Source: Auriscalpium vulgare (Eukaryota; Basidiomycota; Agaricomycetes; Russulales; Auriscalpiaceae). From it: a stretch of 64,000 nucleotides of DNA. Shown here in pieces: positions 32,291 through 44,037 of this stretch. Position 1 is the stretch's first letter. Each line of letters opens with the position of its first letter. Under the pieces are notes generated by a model. It ran no database searches. It had not been told where the DNA came from and saw only the letters and a list, made by a program, of their open reading frames with translations. The position numbers and the translations under genes are program-made. The stretch is from NCBI GenBank assembly GCA_019915015.1, contig JAHBBC010000024.1:186001-250000 (forward strand), given 5' to 3'.

Positions 32291-32874
32291 GTACGGGTAC
32301 ACGTATGGTACATGCCACTCAGTATGATTCAGGCATTACGATTTACTTTTGTTGGTCCTGTCTGTAGTCACCCAACCCGCGGAGCCTCAGTGCGCTAGCG
32401 TGAATGGTACAAACGAGCAAATAAACTTTTCCATGGTACAGCGAATCCTACTAGACGTCTTAGTAAGGATGCACTTGTGCAAATTTTGAGAACATCAGAC
32501 TGACCCGAGAACGATCAGAGTAGCAAGTAACAAGGATGCGAGCGGCGGCGCGAACAGTTGCGGCGCCGAGCGCATTATTTGAGTCATTCGAGAACCTCGA
32601 GGCTTGGCTCCGGCTCGAGCATCGACTGACTCGCAGTGCTAGAGAGATTCCCAACGTAACAACGCGGCCGCAAACTTGAACCACGAATGTGGCTATGCTA
32701 GCATCATCAGGTACCTTCTCGTGATGCTCGCCCATGGAAAGAACGATCGTAGACTGCGACTGTGCCGCCAGCAATCAGTGTGCTCAAATATTTTTATTCG
32801 ACGGTCATGAGGACAACATACATACATCAAACCGCTGTTTGAAGTACAATGGCAATATCTGTAGGCCTCAAGAA
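32291..32874. other. 3' flank repeat, otherwise no gene recognised
   Basis: The first 130 bases continue the 3'-flank similarity to genes A (13234 onward) and B (41280 onward). The rest has minus-strand frames of 60-100 codons with no recognised family. Confidence 0.4.
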
Positions 32875-34469
32875 TCACTGGGCGCGCCTTCCTTCTAAGC
32901 TCTTTCGCGCGCTGCGCAGCAATCTGCTCCCGAAAAGAGCCAGACGCGCTCCTGTGTGCTGAGATGCTGGCGTGTCCTCGTAAGCATTTCCCGACCGGGA
33001 TGACCTGGGGAAAGTGTCCTCACCATTGGACGGAACATACTTCATGTTCATCCTAGTCGTAAAGCTATGCTGGCTATTTTGCGTCTTTGAGGTGGTGGTC
33101 TTGGTGAGCATAGTGCTGGGAGTGTCAGTATGCTGCAAGGGCGGCCCATCTCCATCGTCGCCCGGGGTTTCCCTCGCTATGTCGCCCCCTTGCTTGACTG
33201 TCTCGCTTGCGACGGGAGATGCAGCGTCCCTATGATCACGAGTTTGAGCTCGTGAGCACATTTATTTAGAGAGAACGCGTACCATTCTGCAGCACCTGAG
33301 ACAGGCTGGACGTTCTCAGAGCTCGTCGCAGAATGGGAGAGCGAAAAGGAGGGTTGAAAGCCACCCGCCGCCGCTTCACCCGCCGCTGCTTCACCCGCCG
33401 CTGCTTCACCTGCCGCTACTTCATTCGTTGCTGCTTCAACCTCCGATTCGGGCTGTCGCGGCGAACTACTTTCGATATCGCGCGCATCCATACTCGTCTC
33501 TGACAACCACTGCTGCACGCTGGCCATCTTCGCTGCGTCGCCGATGTCCCCAAAATCGACGGAAAAGGGAGGCGTATCCTGGCCACGTCGAATAGTAAGA
33601 TCTACGGAGCGGTCTCGTAGGTGGGCTGGAGTATGAGTACTAGTAACAGCGGGACTCGGCGGGATTTGTGGCGTTGTCTGACCAACGAGGGTGCTTGCGT
33701 CCTCTGGAAAACCCGAAGGCCCGGAATCTCATAAGCAAGAAGGCAAACGTCCCCCATTGCGAAGCGCTCACCATTGCCTTTCGCCGGAAGGCAGATTTCG
33801 AGCTGATCCGGACCTAGATGTACCGATCGGTCACACTCGAATTTGACATTGACATTGTCGGTAGCCATAGCGCCAAGTGCCGCAAGACCTGCTTCGCCAA
33901 TCCCGGCCCATGCGCGTCCGCAGGCGATCAGGGTGCTGCATTGCCTCTTGAGCGCAGCATCGAGCACAGCTCGTCGCATGGAATGCAATGAGTGTTTCAT
34001 GGCGGCCAGTGACGCCTGCGTCGATTGCAGATCGGCAAGGGCTGTGAGGAGCGCGCCGGCGTCCGAATCCGAGTCCGATGTGATGGCTCTGGGTCGGTCG
34101 TCGATGAGACGGAGTAGCCTTAAAGAATTTCAGTGCACGCCATGTGTGATGATGGTGAGAAACGCACGCAGTATCGCACGCAGCCTCGCCCCTTCTCACC
34201 GCGCCCTCAGCCTCTGCCAGCCTCTGCACCTCTTCCCTCCCCTCCCTCAGCGCATCGATGTTGGCCTGTAAGATGGATTGCGCCTGCAAGACGCTCTTCG
34301 CGAGCGCAGGCTTGGCGCCAAAGGAGGGTGTATCGGGGATCGCTGAGCTGCGTACGGAGAGCGACGCGATCAGGTGCTGGACGTGTTCTTTGAATAGGTC
34401 CCGGTGCCGCGTGAGGAGGTCGAGCTCATCAGAGACGAAGACGTCGAGGAGACGCTGTGAGTCGAGCAT
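32875..34469 (-). CDS. Hypothetical protein, intact copy of a duplicated family
   Basis: The gene starts at 34469 (MLDSQRLLDVFVSDELDLLT). Exon 1 continues through HRDLFKEHVQHLIASLSV, IPDTPSFGAKPALAKSVLQA and EEVQRLAEAEGA, a helical region. An intron of about 50 nt joins CDTA to LLRLIDDRPRAITSDSDSDA. Exon 2 is Ala/Leu-rich, with LAAMKHSLHSMRRAVLDAAL, then NVNVKFECDRSVHLGPDQLE and GERFAMGDVCLLAYEIPG. After further introns come MASVQQWLSETS, a Gly-Glu-Ala repeat and a Ser/Thr-rich tail ending KSLEGRRAQ at 32875. No known domain is recognised. The truncated paralogue at 11209-11706 and the flank piece at 63370 show that the locus has been copied repeatedly. Confidence 0.6.
33363..33431. repeat. 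Coding minisatellite, 15-nt unit
   Basis: About four and a half copies of a 15-nt unit encode a repeated AAAGE-type motif within the hypothetical protein. All units keep the frame, so copy number could vary without breaking the gene. Confidence 0.75.
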
Positions 34470-35595
34470 GGTAAACAACAAAGAAGACAGCTCGCCATCT
34501 TGCGATCCTCGGTGCGCTCGGCTAGCAAAGGCACAGCTGTACAGCGTCGCATGTAAGATGTTGTGCCGAGGCTACCACACGTTGGCCACGTGTATCCCGC
34601 GGACGTTCATAAGTCGACACTCCAATGAACCAAGGAGAAGATGAAAACGAGAACGGATAGCGGGTCGCCATGCTAATTCAGTGGCCGAGAAGTGGTGGAA
34701 GCAAAGGAGAGCATAAATTGAAGACGGTCGCTCAGCCACCGGCATTTGCCGATACGCGACTTCCACCGCGTATTTCTTTGAAATTTCTCGTCTAGATCTA
34801 GCCACATCTGTGCCAGCTAGCTCTGGGTGTTCATTACTTTTATTATGACAAGAAATGCCGGAGCTACGCTCCGCCGCTGTTGAAGTTATGCGTGTGCTAA
34901 GAGTGCCTGTCGCTATGAATATCTGTTGACCTACAGGCTGTGGATGCCGGCCTAAGTCGACTGTACATATACTCAAGACGCCACTGAACCTGGATCCAAA
35001 GCTCCCGTAGCCAGCTCTGTATGATGACCGTCAACGTGTTTTGCCATATGTATCCCTTCTGCCCCTCAATCTTCCTCTAACCATCACTGGAACCAGATCC
35101 TACAACGAGCTGCGCTTTGCAGGTCCGGCGAGAATTGAAGTTTGGTTCGAACGGCTCCGCGTGCTCGACGATCAGGAGAGCAAGCAGCTCGCGAAAATTG
35201 CGCATCAGCTCGAACTGATGGACAAAAATGAGTGGCGGAGTCTACGGGAAAGGCAGCTTATGCCGCGTAAGGACAGAAAATGCCCAAACAAAGCCAAACT
35301 GACGGTCGTCATTAATCTTAAAGAAAGAGTAATTATTTGGGGGCATCTGTTCTCACTTTGAACTCGTAAGAGCAAGTAGTCGCGTCCTCGATGTAAGCGG
35401 CACGGCCTCCGAAGTGAGCTGGATTGTCCGATTATCACATCAAGGCTAGACTCGACGCCATTAGCTTGTATTCAGAGGGCTTCACATCCATCGGCGGACA
35501 TTTATGGGAGGTAGTCATTGCGCTGGTTAATGTACAGCATGGATAGAGCCCCAGTACTCTACAAAGCTTTACCTCAGTACTAGATGGGTGTTCCT
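34470..35595. other. Duplicated 5' flank, then no clear gene
   Basis: 34500-34640 matches the 5' flank of the broken copy at 11740-11830, and 34720-34760 carries the CCACCGGCATTTGCCG block seen upstream of secreted gene A. A plus-strand frame at 35041-35361 (including ARIEVWFERLRVLDDQESKQ) is helical and could be a gene fragment, but I cannot name it. Confidence 0.4.
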
Positions 35596-38363
35596 TTACG
35601 ACCATTGAGTGGGGCCGAAAGTCTCGCCTGGGGCGAGCATGTTGAGGGGCGTACCGAGCGCGTCGGCTGTCTTCGTCCACACATTATTTCCCCACCAGCT
35701 GAGCGCGATGCCGCTCTTCGGGACCTGAAGGACGACGAAGATCGCGATGAGGCCGAGGATGACACCTACATCGAGGCCGGTGGACAGGAGGTACGTGGAG
35801 CGCATCCACCAGCGGAAGTGGTAGCGGCGCATGAACCACTGGAAGACCGTGCCCACGATGAACCAGGACGAGAAGTTCATGCCGTTCGCGGGGGGCACCA
35901 TGTCGACGCCGAGCAGCGCGACGGGGACGTGCACGTAGCGCCAGTGTGAACGCGGGTAGCGGCGCGCGAGGTAGTAGAACGGGACGGGCAGGATCGCGCC
36001 GATGGGGAAGGAGAAGATGAGCGGGTAGTACAGCGCGCCCCTGGATAGCAGCCGCTGCGGGCCTATGCCACCCCAGATGACGGACGCGGTTGCGTAGGTA
36101 TTCAGCATCGGACAGATAAAGCGATCCTTCTGCGACGGCGTGCAGATGTCCTCGATGTGGCTGAAGGCCCAGTGCTGGCCAACGATGGAGGAGAAGACGG
36201 CGATGATGGACGTGATGACCTGGCCCGTGAACATGATGCGCGGGGGGATCTTCATGTAGTGGCCCATCTTGAGGTCGCTGACGTAGACCTGCGCTTGTGA
36301 AGCCGTGTTCGTGGCGAACGACTTGAACACCATCGTCGCAAGCGGCCGGCCGGGCAGCATGTACCCGAAGATGACCTCGGAGAGAACGGAGATCGGCATC
36401 TGCTGGTTGGTGATGGCCATGACAATGCCCGATGGCACTACGAAGACGAACGCGATGAGGAGCGAAAGGATGAACGCCCAGACGGGAAGGCCGGTCTTGC
36501 ATACTTGAATGGAAATGATGCCGAGGATGAAGGCGACAACGCCAAGGCCTGCGAACCAGTAGTGCGGGACCTCCGGATATGTCATCATGAGCCGAGAGTG
36601 GATGTCCCGCTCGTCCGCCAGAGTACGCCTGAACTGCCTCTTAATGTCGTGGCGGTACCACACTGCCAAGGAGGGATGCTCAGCCTGCCGGGCGCATTGG
36701 AAACAAAAAGAGACTGCTCACAGAACGTGTGCACGATGACAGCGGTGTAGGTGGCGAAGCAAGTGCCGTAGGTGATGGCGAATGTCATTGGCAGATACAT
36801 TGGAGAGTACCGCGCGTATTTCGCCTGGTCGAAGCGGCCGTCAGTGACGACTGCAGACGGATCGTATGGGAGCCCCGTGTTGTCATAGCCAAGTGGAGCG
36901 GAGAGGGGCAAGAACTGCGAGTACCACACATTCTTCGCTAGATCTTTGGTCAGACCAGCTGTCGACATATGAGAGCATGCATGACGTACCCCACAGGATG
37001 GGCGATAGGAACCAGATGACCACGACGAACGTGGCGAACATATTGACCTGCGCCCACCACTAAAGCAAGAACGTCAGAATGGCGCAAAGTCCGGGAGACA
37101 GAGACTCACGGGGACGACTAGCGGGCTGTCAAGGATGGAGATCATTGACCAGTCAAAAGTGAACAGACCCATCCCCAGACCGTTCAGCGTGCCAAAAAGG
37201 CTGTTGACAACGACGTTGTTTGGCGCGATCCAGCATACCCAGTTGAAGATGCTGAGGCCCGTCCACAGGTACCCAGGCACCCAGTACCAGATGAAGCTAC
37301 AGGCGCTCGCGAGGTAGAGAAACATCAAACGCGACATGTGCTTGGTCTCCTTCGTGCCGTAGGTGCGGTGCATGGTGTTGAGCATCGCCGTCCGCACCAG
37401 GATACCGGGCCAGATCATTCTAGACGGCCAGACGAGGAACTGCCGCACGATGCCTGCGTAAGCGAAGCCGAGAATTTGGCAGGACACGCCCAGGAGAAAT
37501 TGATTCCCAAGGGGCCAGCTATTGCCGTAGAAGAAAGACTCGGTCGCGGCGATATCCGTAACAGGCGTACCGCCCACGACGACGTTAGCCATGATGGAGA
37601 CTAGCGTGTGCTCCTTGACAGTGAACGGGCCGGGGTTAAGGGACATGCTGCAGCCGAGAACGGTAATCCTCCAGTGGGGAAGGACCTTCTCCATGAGCTT
37701 GCCGAGGGGGAGGGTGATCAACTGAACGACGAGGGTGTTGATGAGAACAAAGGGCACTGGGTAGAACAGGTCAGCGCTGCCTCGTAAGAGTGTCAATATA
37801 GATACGTACTTCGAAGGACTATCACAGTGTTGTAACAGGGCACGATGAGCGCAAACAGAATGCCGAGGAACCACCTGCGAGGATGTTCAGTTGATACGCA
37901 ATTCGGATATTGAAGCAGAGCGCACACTCGAAAGGTGTTCACTAGCATCTCCGGGTCATCCGTGTTAGAAACGGCAGCGCGAACCTCAGGGTACGGCGAC
38001 TCCCTGGAATACATCAGCATGTGTGCACATAGATACAAGATTGGCATGTACACACTTAGCGGCAGGAACGCGTTCTTGCAACAGCTTGGACTCAGGCAAT
38101 CGCGAAGTCGCAGATAACTGGGACTCTGTGTCAACATCGGGGATGCCAGAGTACGCCACCGAGCCACCCCTCCACTTGGTCTTTGCATCAGCCTCCGCGG
38201 ACCATGGCTCGTTGGAAGAGGCGGCGGCAAAGTCGTAGTTGGGGTCGTTGAAGTGAGCTTTCAGATCATCGTCAGGATCATCGGCTACATGATCGGGAAG
38301 AAAGTGCGGTCGCTGAAGGTGAATGACGCTGGAGAAGGTCGGAGACTCGATGTTACCCTCCAT
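35596..38363 (-). CDS. Oligopeptide transporter (OPT family)
   Basis: A multi-exon membrane protein starting at 38363 with an acidic cytosolic N-terminus (MEGNIESPTFSSVIHLQRPH, VADDPDDDLKAH). Core motifs: PYPEVRAAVSNTDDPEM, WFLGILFALIVPCYNTV, the OPT signature SLNPGPFTVKEHTLVSIMAN, FSSIVGQHWAFSHIEDIC, WGGIGPQRLLSRGALYYPLI, PIGAILPVPFYYLARRYP and PANGMNFSSWFIVG. The C-terminus is LGTPLNMLAPGETFGPTQWS with a stop at 35596. A dozen or more hydrophobic segments are visible, as expected for this family, which imports small peptides or glutathione with protons across the plasma membrane. All exons seen are open and splice sites look normal. A fragment of a second copy lies at 63500-63670. Confidence 0.93.
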
Positions 38364-40466
38364 CTTGGCGGACGGCGCAGGGAGAGACAGGGAGTGCTAT
38401 GCGGTGAAGCATGGCTGCGAGCGATAACTCTTATACGGGCGCGAGGCCAGGAGAAAGAAAGTGTATGTCGGATTGACTCTCTGGCAGAGCCAAAGCTTCT
38501 GCGCGCCTATTCGCCGGTGACAAATCCGGAAGGTGGCTTGGTCAGCGTCGAGGGCAAGATCTGGCAGGCGCTTGTCGGTGTCTGCCTTCCGTTCATCCCA
38601 GCTGCCCATGAACTTGGCGACTTGAAGGCGACCTTTCTACCTCTTATTTTACTTGGATGATTTCTTTCTCTCCAGCACACGCCGTTCGGATAGGCTCTAG
38701 TGTCGCTATGCTGACTGACGTTGAAGTGAAGGCAGACTCGAACTTCTTGGATTCGCAACTACCCCGCAGCTCCCAGCGTCTGAGACAGACTCGGAGACGG
38801 CGTTCTCCACGTCTTCTAATCTTTGAAACTATCATCTGACCGTTTATCGAGCTTCCCGTCCAGCTCTGATGTGCCTTGACCGTTGACTCGGGGCCCGGAT
38901 GTCGTCTTGTACAGTTGGAGCCGTCGAGGATTGGTCGACGGTATCTGGCGCACATCTTGAAGTGAGTAGTATCTGCCAACCATTGTGCTGTAGCAACATC
39001 TTGCACTGGTCCTGCTGACTGCTATGCTAGTTCTGTCTGTTCCCATCAGACGACGCTAGGCTTCGATGCTTCAAGCGCTGTGTCAAGGACAGGACGGAAT
39101 GGCTCCACGCTCTCACGTTCAGAAGACACGCGGGACATCGGAAAACATACGGAACTAGACAAGCTATCCTAGCAGCATCTGCCGTCCACGGCATTTTGGC
39201 TCCGACCCCTTTATCTCTTGTATCTAAGCTCCAAATTGCTTCGCCAGCAGACATCTCCTCAAAAACTGGCTCTAGGACCCTGAAGGCAGGCGCACGCCGT
39301 ACTAATTGGTTCCCAAAAGCGAGATGTACGCCATTTGTTTTCGAGATGCGCGTTGACCAACTCAGGGCTCGCGCGGCTGTGCCACAGTGAGAGAATGACC
39401 TCGACCATCGATCCGGGACATCAGAATTCTATACCCCGTTTAGCGGCCCCCACGCATCCGCAAACCAGGCCCCACCACGCCCTCTGCCGCACCGGCCGCC
39501 GTCATGCGCGCCTTCCCGTGGGGTGCGCCCCCGCGTGCGTACGCATTGATGTCTGCGTACGTCGTCGCGATCACCAGCGTGCCAAAGCGCGCCGAGGATG
39601 TGCGGGAGCCTCCTGCGAAGTTATCAGCACCACTGGTGGTACGTTCGGGTAGGTCGTGTTGAAAGGACAAGGACGTAGCTTCGAAAAGGGAGCGAATGCG
39701 AAGGGCGACCGCCGGCATTTGCCGATCGCGACGAACAAACATGTGTCTCCTGATACCACCGGCTCTCCATGCCATTCTTGATGCTGAGATGTAGTCTTTG
39801 ATACATGGCTATGTTACCGCCGATCGTAACCCTGTGACGCCAGCTAAGTACTCCAGCCAACGGCGACTCTCTTTTTTTATCTCATTATTCTTCAAGTGCG
39901 CCTCGACTCTCTCCAGTCCTACAGGCGAAGGTGAAAGTACGTCCGCCGAAGTACGACATCTTCCGTATCACCTGTTCTTTGGAACTGATGGTATCCCGTC
40001 ACTGACAGTTGATGTAGCTGTTCTAGCTTCTGACTCGGAACTCAATGGCTGTGCTCAGTCTTGTTCTGTGTGCTGTCAGTGTGAGGACGATCCTGATCTA
40101 CGACCCATTCTGCGTGGCGTTGCAACCCCGTTCTGAGGCTGACAAAATCTCAGGGTTAATTTATGACGAGAGATGTGACCGCCGCCGCTCCGCCGCTGAG
40201 CGGTCTCTTGTACAAAAGGATTTCTTTCAGAGTAAGCAGTCTTTAGCGTTTGCTCACCTTTCGACATCCTCCCTCAAGCCTCACGTCATACCGGCACTGG
40301 TTGGTGAGTTTCTTGGCTGGTCAAAACTTTTATGAGGCTTGTATGCTCAATAGGAACCTCTTCCAGCCTTTGAGATTTCTCTCTGCTCATCGTCTTCGAC
40401 TTCGCCATCCCTTGCCGCTCGTGTAAATTTGCTTGCATCGTCTTCGCCTCGGGTCCTCCTGTCACA
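38364..40466. other. Intergenic; right part is upstream region of secreted gene B
   Basis: 38364-39700 holds no supported gene. From about 39700 the sequence shares blocks with 11950-12800: CCGGCATTTGCCGAT, TTTGATACATGGCTATG, CCAACGGCGACTCTCTTTTT, and CTTGTACAAAAGGATTTCTTT at 40207, the degenerate TATA position. This is the duplicated promoter of gene B. Confidence 0.45.
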
Positions 40467-41279
40467 ATGCATCTTCCCGTCGCACTCCTGGTCGTCATTG
40501 CGTCTACTGTGGCTTGTTGCACCGCAGCTGTTATCCCGTGAGTCCTCGCCTTCCCGTGTCTCCAAACAAGACCCGACGCACGCATTAGTCGCGTCGGAGC
40601 GCATCCGCCAGACAAGTCCGCCCGGGATGTCCTTAACGTTGTCGACTTCCTCAAAGGCCTAAACACCCCTGTTGACTCAAGGGATTTTAGGCGTGGCGAT
40701 TCGGCGTCTGAGAGGTCGGACGCGACGAGAAGGTGCACTGCTCACTCATTCTATTCCAATTTTGCTGCCTAATCGCGCGTCGTGTACCTTCAGGCGCGCG
40801 CTTGGGGAGTTCGACATACCCAACTATATACACAATCTTGTCTTGCCCTTCATTACGAATTCCTCACCTGAACCCAACACCAGGGGCTTCAGGCGTGGCG
40901 AATCGGCGTCTGAGGCGAGCAGGTGCACTGCCCATCCATTCTATTCCCATTTTCAATCGTCTGGCTAACCGCGCGTCGTGTACCTTCAGGCGCGCGCTTG
41001 GGGAGTTCGACATACCCAACTATATACACAATCTTGTCTTGCCCTTCATTACGAATTCCTCACCTGAACCCAACACCAGGGGCTTCAGGCGTGGCGAATC
41101 GGCGTCTGAGGCGAGCAGGTGCACTGCCCATCCATTCTATTCCCATTTTCAATTTTCTGGCTAACCGCGCGTCGTGTACCTTCAGGCGCGCGCTTGGGGA
41201 GCGATTCGACATACCCTACTGGGTACACAATCTTGTCTTTCCCGCGATTCAACCTTCATCACCTGAGCCCAACAATTGA
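40467..41279 (+). CDS. Small secreted protein B with three tandem peptide repeats (188 aa)
   Basis: Five exons: 40467-40537, 40589-40732, 40794-40922, 40990-41118, 41186-41279, with all introns GT-AG and phases consistent. Exon 1 is a signal peptide (MHLPVALLVVIASTVACCTA). Exon 2 encodes PDKSARDVLNVVDFLKGLN and an Arg/Ser/Asp spacer. Exons 3 and 4 are identical in sequence, and each encodes RALGEFDIPNYIHNLVLPFI plus a spacer with RGFRRGESASEASR. Exon 5 encodes a third, variant copy (ALGERFDIPYWVHNLVFP). Each splice junction creates RR in front of ALGE. The layout suggests a precursor cut at dibasic sites into repeated peptides, but no function is established. It converges on the broken MYND copy at 41847-42960. 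Confidence 0.78.
40794..41185 (+). repeat. Tandem duplication of a 196-bp exon-intron unit
   Basis: Two units (40794-40989 and 40990-41185) each hold a 129-nt exon and a 67-nt intron. The exons are identical. I count two differences in the introns (AATCGTCTGG against AATTTTCTGG). The unit length and phase let each extra copy add exactly 43 codons. Confidence 0.92.
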
Positions 41280-41846
41280 CATAAACTCGCGGACAATTCG
41301 CAGGCACAGAAGGCACGTAGTAACTGTACGGTACACGTACAGTACACGCCGTTCAGTTCGATTCAGGCATTCCGATCTACTTTGGTCTGACCTGTGCCCG
41401 TCCATTCATGTGGCTATCCCTCTTCAAGGACTCTTGCTTGTGCTCGGACTCATGCAATGTATTCTCACTCACTAGTCAGATATGCTCCGCGCTGCATCGC
41501 TCGGTGATGACCCTGTGCTTCAGGCCTAATTGTGCTAGCGTGAACGATGCAATCGAGCAAATGAACTTCTCTTCCTTGCCGGCTCAGAGCAGTAGGTTGA
41601 TACAGAACCATGCTACATGTTGCGAAGGACATCAGAACGGGCACATGTGGTCGAGCTCTCCGGAGGAACAGCCGTGGGGAAGGTATACATCCCATGCACG
41701 ACGATAGAAGGGAAAGCGCAAGAGCCAATAGGGCCCGTCGCGGATTCGGATGATGCGCGAAAGTCGAAGCCGAAAGCACTATATGCAAATGCCAGATCCC
41801 CTAGCGGCAGCAGGTGAGCATGCGAGGCCAAGCGCTTCATGCCATC

Positions 41847-42960
41847 CTATCGGGGACTCCACTCGACGAATTTGAAGTGATACGCGCCGCCGTCGAGCGC
41901 GTTCTTGACGCATAACTTCCATGCTTGCTCCGGAAGGCCTGGCGCACTGGCCATCGCCATCGTCTGCCCGAAAATAATCAGAACGACATATACAGAGCGC
42001 AGGAAGACGGGGCGTACGAGGCGGAACAGCGACCGTCGCGTCTCATCAAACAGGTTGAGGGGCTGCAGCGTGAAGCAGGTCATCTTGTAGATACATGATC
42101 AGCGCAAGCAAAATCTGGAATGCCACGGCGTCACGGACCGGACTGATCACCTCACGCAGCGGGCGGTTGTCGCCGGGCAGCAGCTCGAACGTCATGACCA
42201 TCACTGCACCCAGGTTCCCCGCCGCGCGTTGCTGGACATCTGTGCGCTTTATCGTCTTTACAGGCGTGTCGCCGAAGCGCTCAGTGATGAGCTCGATGGG
42301 GACAGCCTCGGCGTCGATGAGGGAGTAGAATTTGCGCGGTTCGGTCGACTGGGTGCGCCGCACGGTGAGCGCGAGGACGTGCGTGACGCGCCGCTCGATG
42401 CGGTTGAGCAGGTCGAGGGCCTGCCACACGGCAACGGTGAACGTGTCGCTGGTTGAGCAAGGGATCGCTTGGAATGCACGTAGCAAGGAAGGGTATATGC
42501 GCGTACCCGTTATGAGACTGTGCCCATGGGGTGAGATCTTGCATCATTTGCACTCTATCGGACGCGTCAGTGGGCACAGACCGAAACGAAAAGCGGGCCC
42601 ATGCACCTATTCCGCCCCCCGAGGGCATCCGTCTGCCCGTACACTTTCATGGGTACCGCCATGACGGGGGTGTCAGGCCCCGCCGTTTGCAAGGTTTTGG
42701 TGCTGGGGGTAACGAGCACACCAGATCAGCTTGTGACAGCGCGTCGAGTGCACGATGGACGCCCACCAGGCGGGCTTGTGGCGCTTCCAGTCGTTGCGTT
42801 GGCTGATAGGACGCGTTGAGGCGAAGAGGGCAGTGGGCATGATGGGCGCTGGGACTGACCATGTTGGTGAGCAATAAAAGACAGCGCGGCATCGGGAGCA
42901 GCGCGAGAGCTTGGTTTCCGCGCCTTCAGTCTTGGTGCAAGTCTGGCAAGATGGCAACAT
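41847..42960 (-). pseudogene. MYND-finger gene B, disrupted copy
   Basis: Paralogue of the gene at 13737-14874, with the same exon order: MLPSCQTCTKTEGAETKLSR, QRNDWKRHKPAWW, MMQDLTPWAQSHNG, DTFTVAVWQALDLLNRIERR, LTVRRTQSTEPRKFYSLIDA, LPGDNRPLRE, and PLNLFDETRRSLFRLVRPVF ending ...FVEWSPR. In the MYND frame, codon CGA of copy A is TGA here (42673-42675), a nonsense change, and a run of six G near 42622 carries one extra base. Together these should prevent a full product. As in copy A, the eighth MYND ligand position is Trp. Confidence 0.75.
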
Positions 42961-44037
42961 ACAAATGATGATACAATGAAAGTAACTTGAAGTAGCGATG
43001 GGAAGAAAGGCTGCCGCGGTGGGCGCGCTGAGGGAATTATGTAAGCCCGACTGCCTGGGCGCTCGTAGTCTCCTCTCGTAGTGCGCTCGTCTGGCAGAAT
43101 CTCACCTGTGTCCCACCACCATGACGATGCTATCATCTATACACTTGGCTTTACCTGGCTCTACATGCTGTTCTCGCTGATGAAATGAAGTCGCCACCTG
43201 TCCTGGATACGTGGCGGCAAGTCTTGTCCTGGATACGTGGCCCCGAACTTGACTAGCGGCATTAGCTATACATACGCTATACACTTTGCCTCCACCATCA
43301 ATTTTCTCTCACAAAGGTCGGCGGCCCTCTTTGCTTCTCGTTTTCTTCGGGCCCTGATAATCGACGGCAAGTAATCACTCAGTTTGCAAATTTAGTGTCG
43401 CTCGTTCCACTGCTTGGTTCTCGAGTACTTATGACTGCCCAGAGCGGGAGGCGCCATCCCGCATCTTTTGGTCCTCCTAGAAGCTTATCAGCCGGTGATC
43501 TATACGCCACTAATCCAGCTGTAATCTGACGACGACCTTGACCGTTGATCTGTCCTTTGAACTGAATGCTGTGTTCTCTTACAGTCGACGAGTCGACAAA
43601 GTCCAGCACGCGTTGAAACTCTGATGCAGCAGAAAATTGCATTGTTCCTGCCGGCTGCTATGCTCGATCCGTAGGTTCTCAGCTAGCAACAGCAGGCTGC
43701 ACATCTGATCATTCGGAATCAGTGTCGCGACGCACGGCGCGTAGATTGCCCAGTCTCTCCTCTGTCAAGGCCTTGATTCCTCGTATAAAAGGAGCTTCTT
43801 AAATGAAGTTAGTATTTAGCATTTGCTCGCCTTCCAATCTCCCCTCTCGAGCTTCACATCATTCAGCACTGGTTGGTGAGCATTTGGCCGGTTGGAACTT
43901 TTAGTAAGAATTTAAATGCTCACTAAGGACCTCTCCCAGCTTTTGAAATCCGCCTTGACGTTATCCTCGACATTCGCCATTCGCCATTCTTTCCGCTCTT
44001 GCAATCATTCTCCTGGTCACCTCTACTACTGGTCGCA
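42961..44037 (+). promoter_or_regulatory. Upstream region of secreted gene C
   Basis: No gene was recognised in this stretch. It carries two tandem copies of TGTCCTGGATACGTGGC (about 43199 and 43226). 43270-43390 matches 15000-15140. The family promoter alignment places a canonical TATAAAA at 43784-43790, where genes A and B have TGTACAAAA. Confidence 0.5.
43784..43790 (+). promoter_or_regulatory. TATA box of secreted gene C
   Basis: TATAAAA lies about 250 bp before the ATG at 44038, in a segment alignable with the upstream regions of genes A and B. Confidence 0.5.

Noticed and set aside
35684..36502. 272-codon minus-strand ORF inside the OPT gene
   Set aside because: Same strand but a different frame from the transporter exon carrying clear OPT motifs; the His/Arg/Pro-rich product is a shadow.
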